This document shows, in pieces, positions 29,019-36,014 of a DNA stretch of 36,014 nt. Positions within the stretch are counted from its first letter, which is position 1, and every line of letters starts with the position of its first letter. The DNA lies in assembly GCA_007376425.1 (NCBI GenBank), contig VMGG01000002.1:1-36014 (forward strand). The letters are read 5' to 3'. The position numbers were made by a program, and so were the translations under genes. The stretch comes from Parcubacteria group bacterium Gr01-1014_2 (lineage in GTDB: Bacteria; Patescibacteriota; Minisyncoccia; 2-02-FULL-40-12). The notes beneath the pieces were generated by a model. The model did not search any database and had not been told where the DNA came from. It saw only the letters and a program-made list of their open reading frames with translations.

Positions 29019-30002
29019 ATGAATAAAGGCATTTTGAAAACCATTGTTTATTATGATTGCTTGGATTATCCGTTGACGGGCGAAGAATTGAAAATTTTTG
29101 CGTTTAAGAATAGCCATGATTTGAAAGACAACGATTTAATCGAAATAGTAGAAGGTTTTCATTTCTTGAAAGGGAGGAGTGATTTAATAAGGATAAGGGA
29201 AAAAAGAAAAGAATTATCCAAAACGAAATGGGAAAAAACTCTTAAAGCAGTCAAATGGCTTGGGGTGATTCCTTATATCAAATTGATTTTCGCATCGGGC
29301 TCCCTGGCTTTGAGCAACACCGATAAAGAAAGCGACTTGGATGTTTTGATTGTGGCAAAGCACGGCCGGATTTGGCTGGCGAGATTTTTAGCCGCATTGT
29401 TACTTGGGTTATTAGGATTAAGGCGAAAAAGACACCAGCGAGTTGCGCCTGATAAAATCTGCTTCAATCATTTCATAACCGATAAATCTTTATATATTCC
29501 TCGAAAAAGCATTTACACGGCCCAGCTTTATGCGCGATTAGTTCCCATCTTGGTTAGCGATGAAAAGCTGATTAACGATTTTTGTGAGGCAAATTCGTGG
29601 ATTAAAGAATATATTCCTAAATTCCAAATTCTCCCGATTCGCAGAGCGAATCGAGGATCCTCGATTCCGCAAAGCGGAATCGGGACAAATTCCAAATTCT
29701 TAAAATTTATAAAAAATATCAGCGAAAAAATTCTGGATACAAAATTAGGCGACTGGCTGGAAAGTGTTTTGCGAAAATATCAGCTCCGGCGGATAAATAG
29801 CTATCATTTAACCCATAAAGTGAGCGGGACGCTAAGCGTCCCAAATAGCCACGCTAAGCGTGGCGGCCGGGTTAAGGCTGATGATGAGAGTTTGGAGTTC
29901 CATCCTGATTCTCCGGAGCTGAAAATTCTTGAAAATTATAATAAAAAAATGATAGAATTAGGATTCGAGGACTTGACAGAAGAGACCTCTTTCGATAAAT
30001 AG
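29019..30002 (+). CDS. Nucleotidyltransferase-fold protein with N-terminal winged helix
   Basis: 327 residues. The N-terminal ~65 residues look like a winged helix (YPLTGEELKIFAF...FHFLKGR). The nucleotidyltransferase signature is FASGSLALSNTDKESDLDVLIVA: G94-S95 and the acid pair D106/D108. A further hydrophobic stretch LARFLAALLLGLLGL follows at about 116-130. Substrate unknown; similar proteins in CPR genomes are often listed simply as nucleotidyltransferases. The C-terminal third carries two palindromic insertions (29632-29685 and 29826-29863) translated in frame, so its sequence there is not family-derived. No Shine-Dalgarno site is seen. The gene ends 15 bp before groES. Confidence 0.8.
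   Translation: MNKGILKTIVYYDCLDYPLTGEELKIFAFKNSHDLKDNDLIEIVEGFHFLKGRSDLIRIREKRKELSKTKWEKTLKAVKWLGVIPYIKLIFASGSLALSNTDKESDLDVLIVAKHGRIWLARFLAALLLGLLGLRRKRHQRVAPDKICFNHFITDKSLYIPRKSIYTAQLYARLVPILVSDEKLINDFCEANSWIKEYIPKFQILPIRRANRGSSIPQSGIGTNSKFLKFIKNISEKILDTKLGDWLESVLRKYQLRRINSYHLTHKVSGTLSVPNSHAKRGGRVKADDESLEFHPDSPELKILENYNKKMIELGFEDLTEETSFDK
29619..29699 (+). repeat. Palindromic insertion with flanking direct repeats inside the nucleotidyltransferase gene
   Basis: A 54-bp palindrome (29632-29685): TCCCGATTC and GAATCGGGA at the ends, GAATCGAGGATCCTCGATTC in the middle. AAATTCCAAATTC stands on both sides (29619-29631 and 29687-29699). The right half recurs between rpsF and ssb. It is translated as LPIRRANRGSSIPQSGIG. 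Confidence 0.85.
29826..29863 (+). repeat. Two GCTAAGC palindromes inside the nucleotidyltransferase gene
   Basis: GGGACGCTAAGCGTCCC (29826-29842) and CCACGCTAAGCGTGG (29849-29863) share the core ACGCTAAGCGT and differ only at their ends. Translated as GTLSVPNSHAKRG. Confidence 0.83.
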
Positions 30003-30017
30003 ATTATTGTCCCGATT

Positions 30018-30323
30018 ATGAAAATAAGACCCCTTAGAGACCACGTTTTGATTGAGCCTTTAAAGGAAGAGAAGAAGAAAGGCGGGATTATTTTGCCTGA
30101 TACCGTTGAGAAAGATAGACCCGAGAAGGGCCGGGTTTTGGCGGTGGGGCCTGGGAAAACAGACCAAAATGGTAAAAGGATTGCGATGGAAGTTAAAAAG
30201 GGCGATATAGTTTTATTCACGAAATATGGTCCGAATGAGATTAAGGTTGAAGATAAAAAAAGCGGTAAAGAGGTTGAGTATTTAATTGCAAAGGAAGAAG
30301 ATATATTGGCGGTAATAGAGTAA
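30018..30323 (+). CDS. groES: Co-chaperonin GroES
   Basis: 101 residues, the normal length. The heptameric lid of the GroEL chamber. Visible family blocks are IRPLRDHVLIEPL, the mobile loop KKKGGIILPDTVEKDRPEKGRVLAVGPG, GDIVLFTKYGPNEIKV and the end EEDILAVIE. It lies 74 bp before groEL in the usual order and 15 bp after the nucleotidyltransferase gene. No CIRCE operator was seen; a weak promoter (TTGACA at 29974) lies within the upstream gene. Confidence 0.96.
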   Translation: MKIRPLRDHVLIEPLKEEKKKGGIILPDTVEKDRPEKGRVLAVGPGKTDQNGKRIAMEVKKGDIVLFTKYGPNEIKVEDKKSGKEVEYLIAKEEDILAVIE

Positions 30324-30331
30324 TGTGGGCT

Positions 30332-32026
<1,695 letters not shown>

Positions 32027-32037
32027 AAAAGCCTCTC

Positions 32038-32067
32038 GCCCCCACACTCATATATGAGTGTGGGGGC
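32038..32067 (+). repeat. Perfect 30-bp palindrome after groEL
   Basis: GCCCCCACACTCATA followed by its exact reverse complement. It has no T-run; it could end or stabilise the groESL transcript. Confidence 0.85.
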
Positions 32068-32070
32068 TCG

Positions 32071-32266
32071 GGTACAGCCATTTCGGAGAGCGCCGCCACG
32101 GGAACATCCAGCTCGCTCATTCTCGGCTGCTCCAGCGGCAGCCTCCGAGGGCGTCGGCCGTTTTGTCCCGCTTCGCGGGAACCAAGCCAAAACGGCCTCC
32201 GAATCCGCTCACTGGACATTCCCGTGGCGGCTTACCATTTCTTCTATTTCAGAAAATGGCTATACC
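32071..32266 (+). repeat. Nested inverted-repeat structure before the pyrF promoter
   Basis: Three nested pairs: GGTACAGCCATTT / AAATGGCTATACC (32071-32083 and 32254-32266), GCCGCCACGGGAACATCCAG / CTGGACATTCCCGTGGCGGC (32092-32111 and 32212-32231) and GGCCGTTTTG / CAAAACGGCC (32156-32165 and 32188-32197), the last around TCCCGC/GCGGGA. It fills most of the groEL-pyrF gap; no gene is seen in it. Confidence 0.82.
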
Positions 32267-32290
32267 CTGCGGGCTTTCTTTTATTTGTTT

Positions 32291-32319
32291 TTGACATCGG
32301 TTGGTTTTTAAACTATATT
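32291..32319 (+). promoter_or_regulatory. Sigma70 promoter of pyrF-pyrE
   Basis: TTGACA (32291-32296), 17-bp spacer, TATATT (32314-32319). A strong ribosome-binding site TAGGAGGAAA follows, 5-7 nt before the ATG at 32358. Confidence 0.85.
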
Positions 32320-32357
32320 CCCGGCAGCAGCACCTTTCATTTTAGGAGGAAAGTACT

Positions 32358-33095
32358 ATGAATCCAAACGGAATGGTTTTTGTGGCGTTGGATGGGATGG
32401 GGAAGAAAGCGGCTTGCGATTTGGTGGGAAAGTTCACAAGCCTATCAAATCCCTACGTTGGCGTTCTGGCTGGATTCAAGATTCATGATCTTTGGGATCA
32501 AGAAGGCCCGAAGGTTCTCAATGATCTTGAATGCGCCGGCACTGGAGCCGACCTTTGGGTGGATTTGAAGCTTCTTGATGTTCCCCAGACGGTTCAGCTC
32601 CGGGCTCGAGCGGTTCGATACGCCAATGCCCGTTTCCTCACCGTTCATGCTCTTGGTGGGATCGAGATGATGAAGCTGGCGGTTGAATCTGGCCCAAGGA
32701 TCATCGCGATTACTATCCTTACTTCACTTAGCAAAGAAGAAGTGGGGGTGCGTTTCAGAAGGCCGGCGCACGAAGTTGTATCTGAGCTGGCCTGGGAAGC
32801 GAAACAAGCTGGCGTTTGGGGAGTGGTTTGTTCGGCCCACGAGGTCGGAGTTCTTGCGGGCAACTCTAATCTCAAGGGATTGAAATTCATTGTTCCGGGG
32901 ATCAGGCTTGCTGGCAAGGATGCGATTGACCAGAATCAAAAACGGGTTAATACGCCGAGAGCGGCGTTTGAGTCTGGCGCCGATTATATCGTGGTCGGCA
33001 GCGAACTGACCAAAGTGGAAGACCCGATTGCGGTTCTCGGTAAAATCGTGGAGGGGATTTCTGAAGCAGTCGTCAACAAAGGAGTGAGCCGATGA
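32358..33095 (+). CDS. pyrF: Orotidine 5'-phosphate decarboxylase
   Basis: Last step of UMP synthesis, 245 residues. The start matches the family (MVFVALDGMGKKAACDL), the catalytic array is D69-x-K71-x-x-D74 in WVDLKLLDVPQT, and the phosphate-binding end is PGIRLAGKDAIDQNQKRVNTPRAAFESGADYIVVGSELTK. Its stop overlaps the pyrE start (ATGA). It has a strong promoter and ribosome-binding site, and a higher GC and different codon use from its neighbours, which could mean acquisition from another lineage. Only these last two pyrimidine genes are present here, so orotate from elsewhere would be needed. Confidence 0.93.
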   Translation: MNPNGMVFVALDGMGKKAACDLVGKFTSLSNPYVGVLAGFKIHDLWDQEGPKVLNDLECAGTGADLWVDLKLLDVPQTVQLRARAVRYANARFLTVHALGGIEMMKLAVESGPRIIAITILTSLSKEEVGVRFRRPAHEVVSELAWEAKQAGVWGVVCSAHEVGVLAGNSNLKGLKFIVPGIRLAGKDAIDQNQKRVNTPRAAFESGADYIVVGSELTKVEDPIAVLGKIVEGISEAVVNKGVSR

Positions 33096-33739
33096 ATGAA
33101 ACCGAATTGGAAGCCCTAAAGCTTTTCAATAGTTGCGGGGCGATCATCAAGGGTCATTTCGTCTATGCCAGCGGGCGGCACGGGACCATTTATGTCAATA
33201 CAAAAACGCTTTTTTCCGATTCCAAGGCGATTTCAAAACTTTGCCGGCCAATCGCCGAGAGGTTCAAAAATAGCGCCGTAAATTCTGTTACCGGTCCGGC
33301 CAATAACGGGGTAGTGGTCGCTAGCTGGGTAGCAGAACATCTTTCAAATCTATGTTTAAGGAAAGTGACTTTCGTTCCAACCGTCAAGACGCTCGGCAAT
33401 GATTTTTTGATCAGGCGAATTTTCCGCAATCAGATTTTCAACAAAAGAGTTTTGGTGGTGGAAGATGTGTTGACTACGGGCGGTTCGGCCCGAAAGGTGA
33501 TAGACCTTGTTCTGGCGTTGGGCGGAAACGTGGTCGGGCTGGGCGTTTTTTACAACCGGGGCGGAGAGATTTCGAGGGACGGCGTAGATGTCCTGGATTT
33601 TTTCGCCTTGGTCAACGTTCCCCATCAGTCTTGGAGTGAAAGCGAATGCCCGCTTTGCAAAAACGGGATTCCGATCAATCCGGACTTTGGTCGGGGCAAG
33701 GAATTTCTGGCTCGGAAAAGGTCAACCCTGACTGTCTAA
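33092..33739 (+). CDS. pyrE: Orotate phosphoribosyltransferase
   Basis: Makes OMP from orotate and PRPP, 215 residues. FVYASGRHGTIYVNTK (23-38) is the N-terminal orotate-side segment, TGPANNGVVVASWVAEHL follows, and the PRPP signature is VLVVEDVLTTGGSA (120-133). It is translationally coupled to pyrF through a 4-bp overlap and closed by an intrinsic terminator. The extended C-terminal half (VDVLDFFALVNVPHQSWSESECPLCKNGIPINPDFG) has a Cys pair CPLC of unknown use. Confidence 0.93.
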   Translation: MNETELEALKLFNSCGAIIKGHFVYASGRHGTIYVNTKTLFSDSKAISKLCRPIAERFKNSAVNSVTGPANNGVVVASWVAEHLSNLCLRKVTFVPTVKTLGNDFLIRRIFRNQIFNKRVLVVEDVLTTGGSARKVIDLVLALGGNVVGLGVFYNRGGEISRDGVDVLDFFALVNVPHQSWSESECPLCKNGIPINPDFGRGKEFLARKRSTLTV

Positions 33740-33767
33740 AAGCACATTCTGGTTTCTTTCTGAAAAG

Positions 33768-33804
33768 GAGCGTTTGCGGCAATAGCCAAAAGCGCTCTTT
33801 TTTG
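33768..33804 (+). terminator. Intrinsic terminator after pyrE
   Basis: GAGCG/CGCTC stem with inner TTTG/CAAA pairing, followed by TTTTTTG. It lies 29 bp past the pyrE stop. Confidence 0.75.
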
Positions 33805-33818
33805 TTAAGATAAATTTA

Positions 33819-34373
33819 ATGGGAATATTAACTGTCGTTTTAATCATCGTCGCAGTTTTAATTGTCTGGCTTATCGGGACTTTTAATGTTTTAGTGGTTC
33901 GCCGGAATAGAGTGAAAGAGTCGTGGTCAGATATTGAGGTTCAGCTAAAGCGGCGATACGATTTGATTCCGAATTTGGTTAATATTGTAAAAGGGTACGC
34001 GGCTCATGAGCGGGGAGTTTTTGAAGAAGTGACTCAAGCTCGTTCGATGGCTATTGGCGCGAAGACTCCGGAAGAACATAGTAAGGCTGAAAATATATTG
34101 ACCGGCGCTTTAAAGCATTTATTTGCCGTGGCCGAAGCCTACCCGCAGCTCCGCGCCTCTGAAAATTTCCGTGAGCTTCAAATGGAACTTTCTGATACGG
34201 AAAATAAAATTCAGGCCGCCCGAAGATTTTATAATTCAACCGTTTTAGATCTCAATACTTCAATTGAGCAGTTCCCGACCAATCTCGTTGCCGGAATGTT
34301 CGGTTTCAAGAAAGGTGAGTTCTTTGACCTGGAAAACGAACTTGAACACCAAAGTGTTAAAGTTCAGTTCTAA
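33819..34373 (+). CDS. lemA: LemA family protein
   Basis: 184 residues. One N-terminal membrane helix (about 3-22, GILTVVLIIVAVLIVWLIG) followed by a long helical domain: NVLVVRRNRVKESWSDIEVQLKRRYDLIPNLVNIVKGYAAHE is the LemA signature, then LFAVAEAYPQLRASENFRELQMELSDTENKIQAARRFYN. The function is not settled; it is typically paired with the HtpX protease. Here an unrelated gene and inverted repeats separate it from htpX. Confidence 0.95.
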   Translation: MGILTVVLIIVAVLIVWLIGTFNVLVVRRNRVKESWSDIEVQLKRRYDLIPNLVNIVKGYAAHERGVFEEVTQARSMAIGAKTPEEHSKAENILTGALKHLFAVAEAYPQLRASENFRELQMELSDTENKIQAARRFYNSTVLDLNTSIEQFPTNLVAGMFGFKKGEFFDLENELEHQSVKVQF

Positions 34374-34399
34374 TTGTTCTAAATGTTCTATCGCTTTGC

Positions 34400-34412
34400 T
34401 TGTTCTAATTGT
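34400..34412 (+). repeat. Left inverted-repeat arm around the S23-like gene
   Basis: TTGTTCTAATTGT, within a run of TGTTCTA-type copies from 34371. Its exact reverse complement lies at 34839-34851. Confidence 0.75.
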
Positions 34413-34441
34413 GAAATTGTGAAAGGATTTCAAAGAATTTC

Positions 34442-34819
34442 ATGGAAAATAGGATAGAGTATGGATTTCAAAAACTTGAGGTATGGAAGCTTGCGAGAAA
34501 ACTTGTTAGCGAAATTTATAGAATTACGAAATTATTTCCCAAAGAAGAACAATTTTCTTTATCTTCGCAATTAAGAAGAGCAGCAATATCCGTGCCATTA
34601 AACATAGCTGAAGGCAGTGCTCGCAGAACTAAAAAAGATTTTGCTTCATTTATTAGAATTGCTATGGGTTCTTTACTAGAGGTTTATACTTGTATAGAGA
34701 TAGCAAACGATGAAAAATACATTAATATATCTGATTATAACAAAGTAAAGTCGCAGATTCAGGAAATTTACTTTAAGTTAGTTTCGTTGGATAAGTTTTT
34801 AACTGGTAAAAACAAGTAG
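34442..34819 (+). CDS. Four-helix-bundle protein (S23/IVS-type)
   Basis: 125 residues of the family named for the 23S rRNA intervening-sequence protein. The start FQKLEVWKLARKLVSEIYRITKLFPKEEQFSLSSQLRRAAISVPLNIAEG matches it, with the conserved NIAEG near residue 58, and four helices follow. The family occurs within rRNA insertions and as stand-alone genes, and may bind RNA or act as a scaffold; its role is not established. It sits between lemA and htpX, flanked by 13-bp inverted repeats (34400 and 34839), which looks like an insertion into a normally adjacent pair. The start is the ATG at 34442. Confidence 0.88.
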   Translation: MENRIEYGFQKLEVWKLARKLVSEIYRITKLFPKEEQFSLSSQLRRAAISVPLNIAEGSARRTKKDFASFIRIAMGSLLEVYTCIEIANDEKYINISDYNKVKSQIQEIYFKLVSLDKFLTGKNK

Positions 34820-34838
34820 AACAACTAGAACAAATTGA

Positions 34839-34851
34839 ACAATTAGAACAA
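34839..34851 (+). repeat. Right inverted-repeat arm, touching the htpX start
   Basis: ACAATTAGAACAA; its last A is the first base of the htpX ATG. Similar AACAACTAGAACAAATTGAA copies precede it. Confidence 0.75.
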
Positions 34852-35735
34852 TGAATATCTATACTCATAAATCTTCCAACATCCGGAAAACATGGCTCTT
34901 AATCAGCCTGTTTTTGGTTTTGATAATTTTTATCGGCTGGGCGGTAAGTTTAGTTTTTGAAAATCCGGTTATTCTTTATGTCGCCGTCTCCTTTGGTTTG
35001 ATAATGAATATGCTTGCTTACTGGTTTTCGGATAAAATCGCTTTATCAATTGCCCGAGCCAAACCGGTTGAGCGCAGAGAACTGTCGGAACTTTATAACA
35101 TCGTAGAAAACTTGAGCATTACCGCTGGCTTACCGATGCCTAAGGTCTATATCATATCGGAGCCGCAGATAAATGCTTTTGCCACGGGCCGGAACCCGAA
35201 GAATTCGGCCGTGGCTGTAACTGCGGGCGCTTTGCAAAAATTAAATCGCAATGAATTAGAAGGGGTTTTAGCTCATGAATTGAGCCATATTGGCAACCGT
35301 GATATCTTAGTTTCCACTATTGCTGTAGTTTTGTCCGGAGTGATAGCAATGATTGCCGACATATTTTTAAGAATGATGTTTTGGTCAAATAATGAAAGAA
35401 AAAGTGGGCCGATGGTTTTAATTATGGCAATTGCCGCGGTGATTCTTGCGCCTTTTGCAGCCATGCTTTTGCGAATGGCAGTTTCCAGAAAAAGAGAATT
35501 CTTGGCTGATGCTTCAGGTGCTTTACTTACCCGCTATCCTGATGGCCTGGCTTCGGCCCTTGAAAAAATTGGTCAAGACAGTAATCTAATGAGGTCAGCT
35601 TCTGATGCCACCGCTCATTTGTACATATCCAATCCGTTTAAAGGGAAGGAAAGAACAAGCTGGTTTGTCCGTTTATTCATGACGCATCCTCCTTTAGAAG
35701 AACGAATAAGAATACTAAGAGGAATGCGTGTATAA
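34851..35735 (+). CDS. htpX: Membrane zinc metalloprotease HtpX
   Basis: M48-family protease for quality control of membrane proteins, 294 residues. Two N-terminal helices (about 14-34 and 40-60), then the zinc motif HELSH at 142-146 in NELEGVLAHELSHIGNRDILV, two further helices (about 155-175 and 188-212) and the third ligand Glu in SRKREFLADASGA. The C-terminus is FMTHPPLEERIRILRGMRV. A second, divergent copy of this tail lies 49 bp further on. The gene normally follows lemA directly. Confidence 0.95.
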   Translation: MNIYTHKSSNIRKTWLLISLFLVLIIFIGWAVSLVFENPVILYVAVSFGLIMNMLAYWFSDKIALSIARAKPVERRELSELYNIVENLSITAGLPMPKVYIISEPQINAFATGRNPKNSAVAVTAGALQKLNRNELEGVLAHELSHIGNRDILVSTIAVVLSGVIAMIADIFLRMMFWSNNERKSGPMVLIMAIAAVILAPFAAMLLRMAVSRKREFLADASGALLTRYPDGLASALEKIGQDSNLMRSASDATAHLYISNPFKGKERTSWFVRLFMTHPPLEERIRILRGMRV

Positions 35736-35749
35736 CTTTTTACTTGCCC

Positions 35750-35783
35750 CGTAGTGGAGCCGAAGGCTTCTACTACTGGGGTG
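35750..35783 (+). repeat. Palindrome between the htpX end and its repeated tail
   Basis: CCCCGTAGT faces ACTACTGGGG around GGAGCCGAAGGCTTCT. It separates the htpX stop from the tail copy. Confidence 0.7.
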
Positions 35784-35852
35784 ACTCATCCGTCATTGGA
35801 AGAGAGGATTAGGATACTGAGGGGGTTAAAGCAAAGTGATTTTTTGCTTTAA
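35784..35852 (+). pseudogene. Remnant: second copy of the HtpX C-terminal tail
   Basis: Reads THPSLEERIRILRGLKQSDFLL, then TAA. The first 14 residues match the HtpX tail THPPLEERIRILRG with one difference, yet the DNA differs in most codons, almost always synonymously. A GTG just before it (35781) could only start a 23-residue peptide, so this is read as a gene remnant. Confidence 0.72.
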
Positions 35853-35896
35853 CGGGCGATTTAGGTTAGCGTACCGGCTAACCGTAAAATCGCCCC
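35853..35896 (+). repeat. Hairpin before tRNA-Ser
   Basis: GGGCGATTT/AAATCGCCC with inner TTAGC/GCTAA forms a long stem. Just upstream TTAAAGCAAA/TTTGCTTTAA forms another (35826-35852). No gene lies between the tail remnant and the tRNA. Confidence 0.65.
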
Positions 35897-35928
35897 GGGT
35901 TTCGCCAGAAAGCGAAACGAAAATTTAA

Positions 35929-36014
35929 GGAAGGGTGCGAGAGTGGTTTAATCGAACGGCTTGGAAAGCCGTGCCCGTTTTACGGGCTCGTGGGTTCAAA
36001 TCCCACCCCTTCCG
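35929..36014 (+). tRNA. tRNA-Ser (anticodon GGA)
   Basis: 86 nt with acceptor GGAAGGG/CCCTTCC, discriminator G at 36014, anticodon stem ACGGC/GCCGT with loop TTGGAAA (GGA, reading TCC/TCT), the long class II variable arm (GCCCG/CGGGC) and T arm GTGGGTTCAAATCCCAC. Whether CCA is encoded cannot be seen, since the window ends here. Confidence 0.95.

Overview
The window looks like a chromosomal segment of a Patescibacteria/CPR bacterium, probably a Parcubacteria-type lineage. The evidence is a 23S rRNA split by group I introns and shortened at its 3' end, many genes without a clear Shine-Dalgarno site, a short UvrC without the usual C-terminal helix-hairpin-helix region, PaaX/Cas2-like and MerR-type small regulators, and moderate to low GC. 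The standard genetic code fits almost everywhere: TGA acts as a stop in several genes. No CRISPR array, prophage or classical transposase was seen.

Layout. 1-1713: the last ~315 nt of 23S rRNA, cut into three exons by two group I introns (the first with a LAGLIDADG endonuclease gene), then 5S rRNA. 1766-3620: a membrane-anchored unknown and a RodA/FtsW-type protein. 3621-10713: a structured leader and rpoB-rpoC. 10745-11957: a cassette of ~180-250 bp inverted arms around one orphan gene with perfect consensus promoter elements. 11975-15292: ftsK and recA. 15294-17706 (minus): ychF-rpsF-ssb-rpsR. 17895-19124: a three-gene operon of HTH-HATPase, STAS-like and zinc-ribbon proteins, followed by a structured ~290-nt RNA of unknown class with its own promoter and terminator. 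19857-22240: HAD phosphatase, a frameshifted PaaX/Cas2-like regulator and trpS, separated by GCGATCGC-centred palindromes. 22295-28544 (minus): RNase J, tRNA-Leu, cupin, oligopeptide-binding protein, secG (no normal start codon), a 4-TM protein and a UvrC-like nuclease. 28635-32026: a small orphan gene (minus), a nucleotidyltransferase and groES-groEL. 32038-33739: nested palindromes and pyrF-pyrE. 33819-35735: lemA and htpX with a four-helix-bundle (S23-type) gene between them. The window ends with a repeated htpX tail and tRNA-Ser.

The most striking theme is short palindromic elements. They sit in intergenic spaces and also inside reading frames (uvrC, the nucleotidyltransferase, ssb, ychF), where they are translated as extra peptide segments. 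The uvrC-like gene alone carries at least five. This resembles Rickettsia palindromic elements but in a CPR genome. The group I introns split by a 9-nt exon, the orphan RNA and the inverted-repeat cassette are the other main targets. All functional calls come from reading motifs by eye; no database search was run.
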